This document shows, in pieces, positions 34,059-42,266 of a stretch of 64,000 nucleotides of DNA. The stretch's first letter is position 1. Each line of letters begins with the position of its first letter. Where the stretch lies: the NCBI RefSeq assembly GCF_030814415.1, contig NZ_JAUSVB010000002.1, forward strand, positions 62,001 to 126,000, in the 5' to 3' direction. The position numbers and the translations under genes are program-made. The stretch is from Cellulomonas humilata. GTDB taxonomy: Bacteria; Actinomycetota; Actinomycetes; Actinomycetales; Cellulomonadaceae. The notes under the pieces were generated by a model, which saw only the letters and a list, made by a program, of their open reading frames with translations, did not search any database and had not been told where the DNA came from.

Positions 34059-34811
34059 TCACCTCGATACCTCTATTCCTAGGTATGCCTCGTCGACCGC
34101 CGGGTCCCCGGCGACCTCGTCCGGCGTGCCGGACGCGATCACCCGCCCGAAGTCGAGGACGACGACGCGGTCGCACACGCTCATGACGAAGTCGACGTGG
34201 TGCTCCACCAGCAGGACGGCGCAGCCGGTGGCGGCGGTGCGCCGGATCAGGTCGCCGAGCGCGGCGATGTCCTCGGAGCCCAGGCCGCCGGCGGGCTCGT
34301 CGAGCAGGAGCAGGCTCGGCTGCGCGACGAGCGCCCGGGCGAGCGCGACCTTCTTCTGCTCCGGATAGGGCAGGTCGCCCACCGGGCGGTCGGCGTGACC
34401 GGCGAGGTCGAGCGCGTCGAGCTGGCGCTGCGCGTCCGTGCCGGGGTCGTGGGCACCGAGACGCCCGGCGAGCACGTTCTCGCGGACGGTCAGGCCGCGG
34501 AACAGGCCCAGGCCCTGGAGCGTCCGGGCGACGCCGCGGGCGGACAGTCGCGTCGGGTCGGGGGGCAGCGGGACGCCGTCGACGGTGATCGTGCCTGCGC
34601 TGGGGCGGACCAGCCCGCACACGGCGTTGAACAGGGTCGTCTTCCCGGCACCGTTCGGGCCGATGAGGCCGACGACCTCACCCTCGCGCACCTCCAGGCT
34701 CACGTCGTCGAGGGCGCTCAGCCCCCCGAAGCGCACGCTCAGGCCGTGGATGGACAACCGGGGACTGCGTGGCTCACCGCCCGTTCGGACGGGCGTCATC
34801 TGTGCAGACAT
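34059..34811 (-). CDS. Branched-chain-type ABC ATPase (LivG)
   Basis: ATPase of 250 residues, first gene of the importer operon. It has Walker A (GPNGAGKTT), the Walker B region (PSLLLLDEPAGGLGSEDIA) and the His switch (VLLVEHHVDFVMSV). The LSGGQ-like signature is degenerate (DLPYPEQKKVALARAL), a feature common in LivG proteins. ATG 34811 is chosen because AGAGGTG lies 5 bases upstream; a longer open frame to 34874 is not likely. Site C lies 39 bases upstream of the start, so the operon should be under TetR control. Confidence 0.92.
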   Translation of the reverse strand: MSAQMTPVRTGGEPRSPRLSIHGLSVRFGGLSALDDVSLEVREGEVVGLIGPNGAGKTTLFNAVCGLVRPSAGTITVDGVPLPPDPTRLSARGVARTLQGLGLFRGLTVRENVLAGRLGAHDPGTDAQRQLDALDLAGHADRPVGDLPYPEQKKVALARALVAQPSLLLLDEPAGGLGSEDIAALGDLIRRTAATGCAVLLVEHHVDFVMSVCDRVVVLDFGRVIASGTPDEVAGDPAVDEAYLGIEVSR

Positions 34812-34849
34812 CGGCACCTCTTTGTGTCGGTGAGGACGAAAGTACAACA

Positions 34850-34869
34850 GAAACCGACCGGACGGTATG
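34850..34869. promoter_or_regulatory. TetR-type operator, site C
   Basis: GAAACCGACCGGACGGTATG: the right arm CGGTATG is perfect and the left arm is changed at two bases. It lies just upstream of the importer operon and shares ACCGACCGG with site B. Confidence 0.7.
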
Positions 34870-34910
34870 CTCACGAGGACACGGTTCGATCACGCCCGAG
34901 AAGCACAGGA

Positions 34911-35642
34911 TCAGGAGTGCGGGACGCCGGCGATCATGCCGCCGTCGACCACCAGCTCGGTGCCCGTCGTGTAGGCGGAGTCGTCGCTCGCGAGGAAGAC
35001 GACCGTGCCCGCGACGTCCGCCGGCAGCGCCGGCCGACCCAGGGGGATCGGCACCGCGGTCGGGTCCATTCGCGAGGTCATCGTCGTCTGCACGAAGCCC
35101 GGGTGCACGGAGTTGACCCGGATCCCGTCCGGACCCAGCTCGACCGCGAGCGACTTGGTCAGGCCGCGCACGCCGAACTTCGAGGCCACGTAGCCGTGCA
35201 GGTGGGAGCCGCCGAGCATGCCCTCGACCGACGAGATGTTGACGATGGACCCGCGGCCGGCGGTCTTCATCGTCGGGACGACCGCCTGCACGCCCAGGAA
35301 CACTCCCGTGAGGTTGACCGCGATGACCGCGTCCCACTTGGCCAGCGGATAGTGGTCGATCGGCCCGGCGTTCGCGATGCCCGCGTTGTTGACCAGCACG
35401 TCGACCGTGCCGAACGCCGCGCGGGTGGCCTCGACCGTGGCGGCCCAGCTCTCGGGCGACGTCACGTCCAGGTGGGTGGCCAGCGCGCGGTCACCCAGCT
35501 CGGCGACGAGCCGACCGGCGTCGTCGTCGAGCAGGTCCGCGATCACGACGCTCGCGCCCTCGGCGTGCAGCGCGCGGGCGAATGCCTCACCGAGCCCGCG
35601 CGCGCCGCCGCTGACGATCGCGACCCGCCCGTCGAGCCTCAT
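34911..35642 (-). CDS. SDR family oxidoreductase (classical)
   Basis: Short-chain dehydrogenase of 243 residues. It has the cofactor loop SGGARGLGEA, VNNAGIANAGPI, the catalytic Ser in NISSVEGMLGG, the Tyr/Lys pair in YVASKFGVRG and the FabG-like end (DVAGTVVFLASDDSAYTTG). It should oxidise a hydroxyacyl or alcohol intermediate with NAD(P). Its ATG overlaps the stop of the quinone-reductase-like gene. Site C lies after it, so this operon probably ends here. Confidence 0.88.
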   Translation of the reverse strand: MRLDGRVAIVSGGARGLGEAFARALHAEGASVVIADLLDDDAGRLVAELGDRALATHLDVTSPESWAATVEATRAAFGTVDVLVNNAGIANAGPIDHYPLAKWDAVIAVNLTGVFLGVQAVVPTMKTAGRGSIVNISSVEGMLGGSHLHGYVASKFGVRGLTKSLAVELGPDGIRVNSVHPGFVQTTMTSRMDPTAVPIPLGRPALPADVAGTVVFLASDDSAYTTGTELVVDGGMIAGVPHS

Positions 35643-36616
35643 GAGACGCGCACCACGAGACGCCCGGTCGTGGCGCCGTCCGCCAGGCGCTGCACGGCCC
35701 GCGCGGCGTCCTCGAACGCGACCACCTCACCGACCACCGGCCGGACCTGTCCGGCGTCGACCAGCCGGGTCAGCTCGACGTGCGCGGCGTCGACCAGCTC
35801 CGGTCGGCGCTGCGCGTAGAGCGCCCAGTGCAGCCCGAGGACGCCGTAGTTCTTCACCAGCGCGTGCCCTGCGTTGACGGCCTGGATGGTCCCGCCCGCG
35901 AAGCCGACCACGACGATCCGCCCCTCGAACGCGATGCACTTGGTGGACTGCTCGAACGCGGTGCCGCCGACGGGGTCGAACACCACGTCGACGCCCGTAC
36001 CGCCGGTCTCGGCCTTGACCACGGCGACGACGTCCTGCGTCGACCGGTCGACGACGACGTCCGCGCCGGCCTTCCGCGCGACCTCCGCCTTCGCGGCGCT
36101 GCCGACCACCCCGATCACCCGGGCTCCCGCGGCGGCGCCCAGCTGGACCGCGGCGGTCCCGACCCCGCCCGCGGCGGCGTGCACCAGGAGCGTCTCGCCC
36201 GGCTGCAGGACCGCGCGCCGGTGCAGCCCGAACCACGCGGTCTGGTACCCGATCGTCAGGGCGGCGGCCTCGGCGTTTTCGAGCGCGCTGGGCGCCGGGA
36301 AGACCTCGCGCCCGTCGAGCACGGCCAGCTCCGACAGGACGCCGATCCGCGACCCGACCACGCGGTCGCCGAGCGCCGCGCGCGTGACGCCGTCGCCGAC
36401 GCCGACCACCTCGCCGCACAGCTCGATCCCGGGGGAGAAGGGCAGCGGCGGCCGCACCTGGTACTCCCCCCGGGCCAGCAGGACGTCGGGGAAGTTCACC
36501 GCGACCGTGCGCACGCGGACGAGCACCTGCCCCGGGCCGGGCGTCGGGTCCGGGACCTCAGCGATCTGGAGGACGTCGGTGGGCTCGCCGTACCGCACCA
36601 CCTGCCAGGCGCGCAC
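35639..36616 (-). CDS. NADPH:quinone oxidoreductase family protein (MDR)
   Basis: Zinc-free MDR enzyme of 325 residues. The pattern VNFPDVLLARGEYQVRPPLP and GIELCGEVVGVGDGV is of the QOR2 branch; the cofactor loop is HAAAGGVGTAAVQLG. No zinc ligands are present. Such enzymes reduce quinones or the double bond of an enoyl compound with NADPH. In this island an enoyl-CoA or enone reductase job is possible. The GTG start lies 4 bases after the TetR stop, so it is in one operon with the regulator. Confidence 0.88.
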   Translation of the reverse strand: MRAWQVVRYGEPTDVLQIAEVPDPTPGPGQVLVRVRTVAVNFPDVLLARGEYQVRPPLPFSPGIELCGEVVGVGDGVTRAALGDRVVGSRIGVLSELAVLDGREVFPAPSALENAEAAALTIGYQTAWFGLHRRAVLQPGETLLVHAAAGGVGTAAVQLGAAAGARVIGVVGSAAKAEVARKAGADVVVDRSTQDVVAVVKAETGGTGVDVVFDPVGGTAFEQSTKCIAFEGRIVVVGFAGGTIQAVNAGHALVKNYGVLGLHWALYAQRRPELVDAAHVELTRLVDAGQVRPVVGEVVAFEDAARAVQRLADGATTGRLVVRVS

Positions 36617-36620
36617 CCGC

Positions 36621-37196
36621 TCAGGCCTTGATCGCGACGAGGAAGAGGTCGGTCAGCTGCTGCGCGAGGAGCGCCTTGTCCTCGGGGCCCTCGGGGGAGT
36701 ACCAGTTCGACAGGTAGTGCACGTCGGAGAAGAAGTGGGCGACCAGGACCGCGCGCGGGATGTCCGTCCGGTAGAGGCCCTCCTCCTGGCCGCGCTCGAT
36801 GAGGCTCGCGAACACGTCGTGGTACTGCCGGCGGCGGCGGGTGACCTCCTTCTGGCGCGGCTCCGAGAGCATGTGCACGCTGCGGAAGAACACGGTTCCC
36901 TCGGGGAGGAAGTCGATCGAGGTCTCGATGACGTCGACGCACACGTCGTGCAGCGTCTGCGCGGTGGGGGTGCCGCGGCCGACGATCTCCTCGAGGTGGC
37001 TGGTCTGCAGCGAGAGCATCCGCTCGTACACCGAGAAGAGGAGGTCGTCCTTCGACTCGAAGTAGTGGTACATCGCGCCCTTGGTGACGCCGGCTGCTTC
37101 GACGATCTGCTGCACCGAGGTGTTGGCGTACCCCTGGGTGGAGAACAGGTCGACGGCAGCGCGCGTGATGTCGTCGACGACGCTGGAGGTTGCCAT
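36621..37196 (-). CDS. TetR family regulator of the catabolic island
   Basis: Regulator of 191 residues. The HTH spans about 5-55 (AAVDLFSTQGYANTSVQQIV, AAGVTKGAMYHYFESKDDLL), the pattern of TetR proteins whose ligands are often acyl-CoA compounds. The C-terminus is a helical ligand-binding domain with aromatic residues (VHYLSNWYSPEG). It lies in an operon after the SDR at 37223, whose promoter carries site D, so it should repress its own operon and the other sites A-C. ATG 37196 has GAGAGG upstream. Confidence 0.87.
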   Translation of the reverse strand: MATSSVVDDITRAAVDLFSTQGYANTSVQQIVEAAGVTKGAMYHYFESKDDLLFSVYERMLSLQTSHLEEIVGRGTPTAQTLHDVCVDVIETSIDFLPEGTVFFRSVHMLSEPRQKEVTRRRRQYHDVFASLIERGQEEGLYRTDIPRAVLVAHFFSDVHYLSNWYSPEGPEDKALLAQQLTDLFLVAIKA

Positions 37197-37222
37197 GGGT
37201 GCCTCTCGTTCTTCTGCTGGAG

Positions 37223-37975
37223 CTAGCCGACGGCGACGGCGCTGGCGCCGCCGTCGATGGTGAGCGTATGACCGGTGATCCACGCGGCGTCGTCGGAGAG
37301 CAGGAACGCGACGGGTCCCGCGACGTCCTCGGGCTCGCCGATGCGCCCGAGGGGGTAGGCCGAGGCGAGCGCGGCCTCGCGGTCGCCCTCGTAGAGCGCC
37401 TGCGCGAGCCGCGTGCGGACCACTGCGGGGGCGACCGCGTTGACGCGGATGCCGGGGGCCAGCTCGACCGCGAGCTGCTGCGTGAGGTTGAGGAGCGCGG
37501 CCTTGGACACGCCGTAGAACGCGACGCCTGGGCTGGCCGACAGGCCCGCCACCGAGGCGGTGTTGACGATCGAGCGGCTCAGGCCGGCGTCGACGGCGGA
37601 CCGGGTCCAGTCGAGGGCCGCGACCACGTTGACCTCGAGGATCTTGCGGACGACCGAGCTCTCGATCTCGAGCGCGGGGCCGTACGCGGGGTTGATGCCG
37701 GCGTTGTTGACCAGGTGGTCCAGGCGGCCGAACCGCTCGCTGATCTGCGCGAACACGTCCGCGCGGTGGTCCGCGTCGTCGGCCTTGCCCGCGAGGCCGA
37801 GCGCATGGCCCGCGGCGATCGCGTCGAGCCGCTCGACGGCGGCCGTGAGCGACTCCGGCTTGCGTCCGGTGATGACGACCGTGGCACCCTCGGAGACCAG
37901 CCGTTCCGCGACGGCCAGGCCGATCCCGCGGCTCGCCCCGGTGATCAGGGCGACTCTGCCCTCGAACCTGCGCAT
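37223..37975 (-). CDS. SDR family oxidoreductase
   Basis: Short-chain dehydrogenase of 250 residues. It has TGASRGIGLAVAERL, NNAGINPAYGPALE, NTASVAGLSASPGVAFYGVSK (catalytic Ser, Tyr and Lys) and the C-terminal LLSDDAAWITGHTLTIDGG. It should act on a hydroxyacyl or alcohol intermediate. It is the first gene of the operon SDR-TetR-QOR-SDR. Site D lies 15 bases upstream of its ATG, where a bound repressor would block the promoter and ribosome site. Confidence 0.88.
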   Translation of the reverse strand: MRRFEGRVALITGASRGIGLAVAERLVSEGATVVITGRKPESLTAAVERLDAIAAGHALGLAGKADDADHRADVFAQISERFGRLDHLVNNAGINPAYGPALEIESSVVRKILEVNVVAALDWTRSAVDAGLSRSIVNTASVAGLSASPGVAFYGVSKAALLNLTQQLAVELAPGIRVNAVAPAVVRTRLAQALYEGDREAALASAYPLGRIGEPEDVAGPVAFLLSDDAAWITGHTLTIDGGASAVAVG

Positions 37976-37989
37976 CCTGCACCCTTCTC

Positions 37990-38009
37990 GATACCGACTG
38001 TTCGGTATG
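37990..38009. promoter_or_regulatory. TetR-type operator, site D
   Basis: GATACCG-N6-CGGTATG palindrome directly upstream of the SDR-TetR operon. It matches sites A-C, so it is the probable autoregulatory site. Confidence 0.75.
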
Positions 38010-38043
38010 TCGCCAGACAGTAGCGCACTCGCGGCTGCTTTTT

Positions 38044-38060
38044 TCTGACTCTGCGTCAGA
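38044..38060. promoter_or_regulatory. Short palindrome before the 115-aa membrane protein gene
   Basis: TCTGAC-TCTGC-GTCAGA, preceded by a T-run and 20 bases upstream of the start at 38080. It lies outside site D and faces the plus-strand gene. It may be an operator; a terminator for the minus strand is unlikely because the T-run is on the wrong side. Confidence 0.35.
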
Positions 38061-38079
38061 TACGACTAGGCTGCGCGTC

Positions 38080-38427
38080 ATGGAACTCGTCTACAACCTG
38101 CTCGTCGTCCTCCACCTGCTCGGCTGGGCCATCGTGCTCGGCGGCACCCTGGTCAACCTCCGCACCCCCAAGATCGCCACGGGCGTGCTGCACGGCATCC
38201 TCACCGCGCTGGTCACCGGCATCCTGATCGTCGGCATCGCGTCCGCGGGCCTCGCCGGCCACGAGCCGAACACCACGAAGATCGCGGTCAAGCTCGTCGT
38301 CGCGCTCGTCGTGGCCACGCTCGTGATTCTCGGGGTGCGCAAGCCGTCGCGCGTTACCACCGGCTACCTCGGTGCCATCGCGGGCCTCACCGCCCTGAAC
38401 GTCGCGATCGCGGTCCTCTGGCGCTGA
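38080..38427 (+). CDS. Hypothetical four-helix membrane protein
   Basis: Protein of 115 residues made almost wholly of four helices: LLVVLHLLGWAIVLGGTLV, GVLHGILTALVTGILIVGIA, AVKLVVALVVATLVILGV and AIAGLTALNVAIAVLW. His12, His39 and His61 are near or within membrane segments, a pattern seen in haem or metal membrane proteins, but it is only a hint. It is a common unnamed small membrane protein in the group. The DUF456 gene follows after 16 bases, so the two may share a message. Confidence 0.75.
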   Translation: MELVYNLLVVLHLLGWAIVLGGTLVNLRTPKIATGVLHGILTALVTGILIVGIASAGLAGHEPNTTKIAVKLVVALVVATLVILGVRKPSRVTTGYLGAIAGLTALNVAIAVLWR

Positions 38428-38443
38428 GGTTACTGTCCACCCC

Positions 38444-38926
38444 GTGAACTCTGTCGGTGACCTCCTCGTCGGGCTCGTCGTGCTCGTCGGGCTGTTCGGT
38501 GTCGTCGTCCAGGTGCTGCCCGGCGGGCTCCTGGTCGCCGGCGCGATCATCGTCTGGGGCGTCGTCACCGGGGGTGCCGCGGGGTGGACGGTCGTCGCGA
38601 TCACGGTGGTCGTCACCGTGCTCGCGGGCATCGGCAAGTACCTGCTGGCCGGTCGGCACCTCAAGCGCGCGGGGGTGCCGTCGTCCACGCTGATCTGGGG
38701 CGGGGTCGCGGGCGTCGTCGGGTTCTTCGCGATCCCCGTGGTCGGCCTGTTCGTCGGCTTCGTGCTCGGGATCTACCTCGCCGAGTGGGTGCGCTCGCGC
38801 GAGGCGCGACCCGCCTGGCGGGCGACCGTGGCGGCGTTGCAGGCCACGGGCCTGACCATCCTCGTGGAGCTCGCCGCTGCTCTGGTGTCCACCGGTGCGT
38901 GGCTGACGGCGATGGCGCTGACCTGA
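38444..38926 (+). CDS. DUF456 family membrane protein
   Basis: Protein of 160 residues with about four helices. The family pattern is visible: VLPGGLLVAGAIIVWGVVTG, then a Gly-rich segment (WGGVAGVVGFFAIPVVGLFVGFVLGIYLAEWVR cut here by its own turns) and the end segment with repeated Ala/Leu. The role of DUF456 is not known. The GTG start is 16 bases after the previous gene. The pcrA gene begins 58 bases later. Confidence 0.82.
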   Translation: MNSVGDLLVGLVVLVGLFGVVVQVLPGGLLVAGAIIVWGVVTGGAAGWTVVAITVVVTVLAGIGKYLLAGRHLKRAGVPSSTLIWGGVAGVVGFFAIPVVGLFVGFVLGIYLAEWVRSREARPAWRATVAALQATGLTILVELAAALVSTGAWLTAMALT

Positions 38927-38984
38927 CCGCCACGCTCCACAGGCAGCACCCGCTGTCAGTCGCGGCGCCTATCCTGGAGGGGCC

Positions 38985-41417
38985 ATGACGTCGCTCTTCG
39001 AGAACCTCGCCCTGCCCATCCCGGGCGCCTCCGCAGACCCCTCGGGCGCGGCCCGTCGCCGGGGCGAGGCCGAGGCCCTGCTCCGCGGCCTGAACCCCCA
39101 GCAGCGCGAGGCCGTCCTGCACCAGGGCGGGCCGCTGCTGATCGTCGCCGGCGCCGGCTCGGGCAAGACGCGGGTGCTGACCAACCGCATCGCGTACCTG
39201 CTGGCCACCGGCCGGGCCCGCGCGGGCGAGGTCATCGCCATCACGTTCACCAACAAGGCCGCCGCGGAGATGCGCGAGCGCGTCGAGAGCCTCGTCGGCC
39301 CGGCCGCCGGCCGCATGTGGGTGTCCACGTTCCACTCCGCGTGCGTGCGGATCCTGCGTCGGGAGGCGTCGACCCTGGGCCTGCGGTCCAGCTTCTCCAT
39401 CTACGACTCCGCGGACTCCCAGCGCCTGCTCACGCTGGTGGCACGGGAGCTGGACCTCGACCCCAAGCGGTACCCGGCCAAGGCGCTGCAGAACAAGATC
39501 TCCTCGCTCAAGGACGAGCTGGTGGACCCCGAGACGTTCGCGGCGACCTCCGGCGGAGGTGCGGCCAACGACTTCGACACCGCGCTCGCGCAGGTCTACA
39601 CGCGCTACCAGGCCCGGTTGAAGCAAGCGCACGCCCTCGACTTCGACGACCTGATCATGACCACGGTCCACCTCCTGCGGGCGTTCCCGGCCGTCGCGGA
39701 GCACTACCGGCGCCGGTTCCGGCACGTGCTGGTCGACGAGTACCAGGACACCAACCACGCGCAGTACGCGCTGGTGCGGGAGCTGGTCGGCTCCTCCCGG
39801 GGGATCGTCGACGACTCGACCGACATGGAGCTGCCGCGCGGCGAGCTCACCGTTGTTGGTGACGCGGACCAGTCGATCTACGCGTTCCGGGGTGCGTCGA
39901 TCCGCAACATCCTCGAGTTCGAGGTCGACTACCCGGACGCGCGGACCATCCTGCTGGAGCAGAACTACCGGTCGACGCAGACCATCCTGTCGGCCGCCAA
40001 CGCGGTGATCAGCCGCAACCCCGGCCGGGAGAACAAGCGCCTCTGGACCGACTCTGGCGCGGGCGCGCAGATCGTCGCGTACGTCGCGGACACCGAGCAC
40101 GAGGAGGCCCGGTTCGTCGCCGAGGAGATCGACCGCCTGGGGGACTCCGACGGCGTCCGGCCCGGCGACGTCGCCGTGTTCTACCGCGCGAACGCGCAGT
40201 CCCGGGCGCTGGAAGAGGTGCTCATCCGCGTCGGGCTGCCGTACAAGGTGGTCGGCGGCACCCGGTTCTACGAGCGCAAGGAGATCAAGGACGCGGTCGC
40301 GTACCTGCGTGCGCTCGACAACCCCGACGACGACGTCAGCGTCCGCCGCATCCTCAACGTGCCCAAGCGCGGGCTGGGGGACCGGTCCGAGGCGATGGTC
40401 GCGTCGTACGCGGAGCGCGAGCGCATCTCGTTCGGCGCGGCGCTCGACCGCCTCGACGAGGTCCCGGGCCTGGGCACGCGCGCGATCACCGGGCTGTCGG
40501 CGTTCGCGGCGATGATGACGGACCTGCGCGTGCTCGCCTCCACCGCCGGACCCGCCGAGGTCCTCGGCGCCGTGCTCGAGCGCTCCGGCTACCTCGCCGA
40601 GCTGCGGGCCAGCGACGACCCGCAGGACGGCTCCCGGGTGGAGAACCTGGCCGAGCTGCACGCGGTCGCCTCGGAGTTCGAGCAGAACGACCCGGAGGGC
40701 GTCCTCGCCGACTTCCTCGAGCGCGTCTCGCTCGTCGCGGACTCCGACCAGATCCCCGACGACGACGGCGGGGACGACGACGGCGAGACCCGGCCGGACC
40801 CCGGCGTCGTCACGCTGATGACCCTGCACACCGCCAAGGGCCTCGAGTTCCCCGTCGTCTTCCTCACGGGGATGGAGGACGGCACCTTCCCCCACCAGCG
40901 CTCGTTGTCGGACTCGCAGCAGCTGGAGGAGGAGCGCCGCCTCGCCTACGTCGGGCTGACGCGGGCGCGGGAGCGCCTGTACATCTCGCGCGCAGCCGTC
41001 CGCACGGCCTGGGGCGTGCCCAACGAGTTCCCACCCAGCCGGTTCCTCGACGACCTGCCGGACGAGCTCATCGACTGGCGCCGGCGGGAGTCCTCCACCT
41101 CGCAGCTGCGCGGCGGCTGGGGCTCGGGCTACGGCTCGGGCGGCGGTGGCTACCGGGCGTCGTCGCCACCACGCGCGGAGCGTGAGGCGCGACCGGCGCT
41201 GCCCTCCACCGGCGCGAGCTTCGGCTCCGCCAAGCCGCGGCCCGACTCGGCCATCCCGCAGCTGTCGGTCGGGGACCGCGTCACGCACGACTCGTACGGG
41301 TTGGGCACCGTCATCGCGCTCGAGGGAGCCGGTCCGAACGCGGTGGCCAAGGTCGACTTCGGCACCGACGGCGTCAAGCGGCTCCTGCTGCGGTTCTCGC
41401 CGGTCACGAAGCTCTGA
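38985..41417 (+). CDS. pcrA: ATP-dependent DNA helicase PcrA (UvrD/Rep family)
   Basis: Superfamily 1A helicase of 810 residues, the normal length. Walker A is AGAGSGKT at 55-62 and motif II is VDEYQDTNHAQ. Motif III region is VVGDADQSIYAFRGA, motif IV is EQNYRST, motif V TLHTAKGLEFPVVFLTGMED and motif VI LAYVGLTRARERLYI. The C-terminus has the PcrA-type Tudor-like fold (LSVGDRVTHDSYGLGTVIAL) that meets RNA polymerase. It acts in repair and in removal of stalled replication and transcription complexes. It stands alone between DUF456 and the Clp-N gene. Confidence 0.97.
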   Translation: MTSLFENLALPIPGASADPSGAARRRGEAEALLRGLNPQQREAVLHQGGPLLIVAGAGSGKTRVLTNRIAYLLATGRARAGEVIAITFTNKAAAEMRERVESLVGPAAGRMWVSTFHSACVRILRREASTLGLRSSFSIYDSADSQRLLTLVARELDLDPKRYPAKALQNKISSLKDELVDPETFAATSGGGAANDFDTALAQVYTRYQARLKQAHALDFDDLIMTTVHLLRAFPAVAEHYRRRFRHVLVDEYQDTNHAQYALVRELVGSSRGIVDDSTDMELPRGELTVVGDADQSIYAFRGASIRNILEFEVDYPDARTILLEQNYRSTQTILSAANAVISRNPGRENKRLWTDSGAGAQIVAYVADTEHEEARFVAEEIDRLGDSDGVRPGDVAVFYRANAQSRALEEVLIRVGLPYKVVGGTRFYERKEIKDAVAYLRALDNPDDDVSVRRILNVPKRGLGDRSEAMVASYAERERISFGAALDRLDEVPGLGTRAITGLSAFAAMMTDLRVLASTAGPAEVLGAVLERSGYLAELRASDDPQDGSRVENLAELHAVASEFEQNDPEGVLADFLERVSLVADSDQIPDDDGGDDDGETRPDPGVVTLMTLHTAKGLEFPVVFLTGMEDGTFPHQRSLSDSQQLEEERRLAYVGLTRARERLYISRAAVRTAWGVPNEFPPSRFLDDLPDELIDWRRRESSTSQLRGGWGSGYGSGGGGYRASSPPRAEREARPALPSTGASFGSAKPRPDSAIPQLSVGDRVTHDSYGLGTVIALEGAGPNAVAKVDFGTDGVKRLLLRFSPVTKL

Positions 41418-41475
41418 CGCCCGGGCACCCACGCCCGGGTGCGCAGGACCGTCGACAGCGTCCAGGAGGTCACCG

Positions 41476-42024
41476 TCAGCCGACCGGTACGTCGGCCCAC
41501 ACGGCGGTGACTGCCTCGCGCACCGCGGCCGGCCCGACGCCGACCGCGGCGAGCGCCCGATAGGCGGTGGTGTCGTCCAGCCGGACGGCGGCGAGCAACA
41601 GGTGGCCGCTGTCGATGCGGCGGTGCTTGCAGCGGATCGCCTCGCGCAGCGCGACCTCGAGCAGCTTCTTGGCGTCGGCGTCGAACGGCAGGTGCCCCTT
41701 GGTGGGTGCCGCGCCGCTCACCGCGTCGAGCGCTCCCGGACCGAACGACGCCTCGACCTGAGCGCGGACGGCCTCCAGGTCGACCCCGATCCCGGCCAGC
41801 GCGTCAGCGTCGATGGCGTGCGCCGGCTGTGCCCGGACCGTGGCGAGCAGCGCGGAGTGGTCGACGCCCAGCCGGCCCAGCGCCTGTGCGGCGACCGTGT
41901 CGGGTGACCGCACCGTACCGAGCAGCACGTGCTCAGGCCCGATCCGGTCCGCACCCAGCGTGCGCGCCTCGTCCTGGGCGTGGACCACCGCCTCGCGGGC
42001 GTCCTTGGCGAATCTCTCGAACAT
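41476..42024 (-). CDS. Clp N-terminal (double Clp-N) domain protein
   Basis: Protein of 182 residues with two Clp-N repeats and no ATPase part: the first is FERFAKDAREAVVHAQDEAR ... IGPEHVLLG, the second FDADAKKLLEVALREAIRCK ... IDSGHLLLA. In ClpC these repeats bind substrates or adaptors; alone they may act as an adaptor, a decoy or a stress sensor. ATG 42024 overlaps the HTH gene stop (TGATG), so the two proteins are made together. Similar HTH plus Clp-N pairs are frequent in actinobacteria, but their target is not established to my knowledge. Confidence 0.85.
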   Translation of the reverse strand: MFERFAKDAREAVVHAQDEARTLGADRIGPEHVLLGTVRSPDTVAAQALGRLGVDHSALLATVRAQPAHAIDADALAGIGVDLEAVRAQVEASFGPGALDAVSGAAPTKGHLPFDADAKKLLEVALREAIRCKHRRIDSGHLLLAAVRLDDTTAYRALAAVGVGPAAVREAVTAVWADVPVG

Positions 42025-42236
42025 CAGCCGAACCTCTTCCCGTACTTCTTGTGGACCGCCTGCCGGGAGACCCCCAGGGCGGCGGCGACCTGCTGCCAGG
42101 ACCATCCGAGCCGCCGGGCGCGCTCGACGTGCAGTGCTTCCAGCCGGTCGGCCAGCGCGCGCAGCGAGCGAACGGCCCGCAGACCGTCGGCAGGCTCGGC
42201 CGCGCTGGCGGCTGCGGTCATGAGCTCATCGGACAT
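42024..42236 (-). CDS. Small HTH DNA-binding protein paired with Clp-N protein
   Basis: Protein of 70 residues. Its C-terminus is an HTH: LGWSWQQVAAALGVSRQAVH, followed by KKYGKRFG. The N-terminal helix (LRALADRLEALHVERAR) probably pairs two copies. ATG 42236 is chosen because the start at 42263 would overlap the palindrome. Two palindromes with TTGAC half-sites lie directly upstream, covering a TTGACA/TAGGTT promoter, so it probably represses its own operon. The Clp-N partner may deliver it to a protease. Confidence 0.82.
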   Translation of the reverse strand: MSDELMTAAASAAEPADGLRAVRSLRALADRLEALHVERARRLGWSWQQVAAALGVSRQAVHKKYGKRFG

Positions 42237-42240
42237 GGTC

Positions 42241-42256
42241 GTCAACCTACGTTGAC
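42241..42256. promoter_or_regulatory. Palindrome 1 at HTH/Clp-N promoter (covers -10)
   Basis: GTCAACCTACGTTGAC, perfect 6-bp arms with a 4-base spacer, 5 bases upstream of the HTH start. On the minus strand it contains the candidate -10 TAGGTT (42244-42249). Confidence 0.65.
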
Positions 42257-42266
42257 GTTCCATCGT

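Noticed and set aside
34067-34086. Palindrome ATACCT-N8-AGGTAT at the LivG/LivF junction
   Set aside because: It resembles the island operators, but the arms end in CCT/AGG instead of CCG/CGG, the spacing is two bases longer and it lies in the coding end of LivG with no promoter expected.
41425-41442. GCACCC-N6-GGGTGC hairpin after pcrA
   Set aside because: It is a weak 6-bp stem in a GC repeat (GCCCGGG twice). It may terminate pcrA, but the evidence is too poor for a feature.
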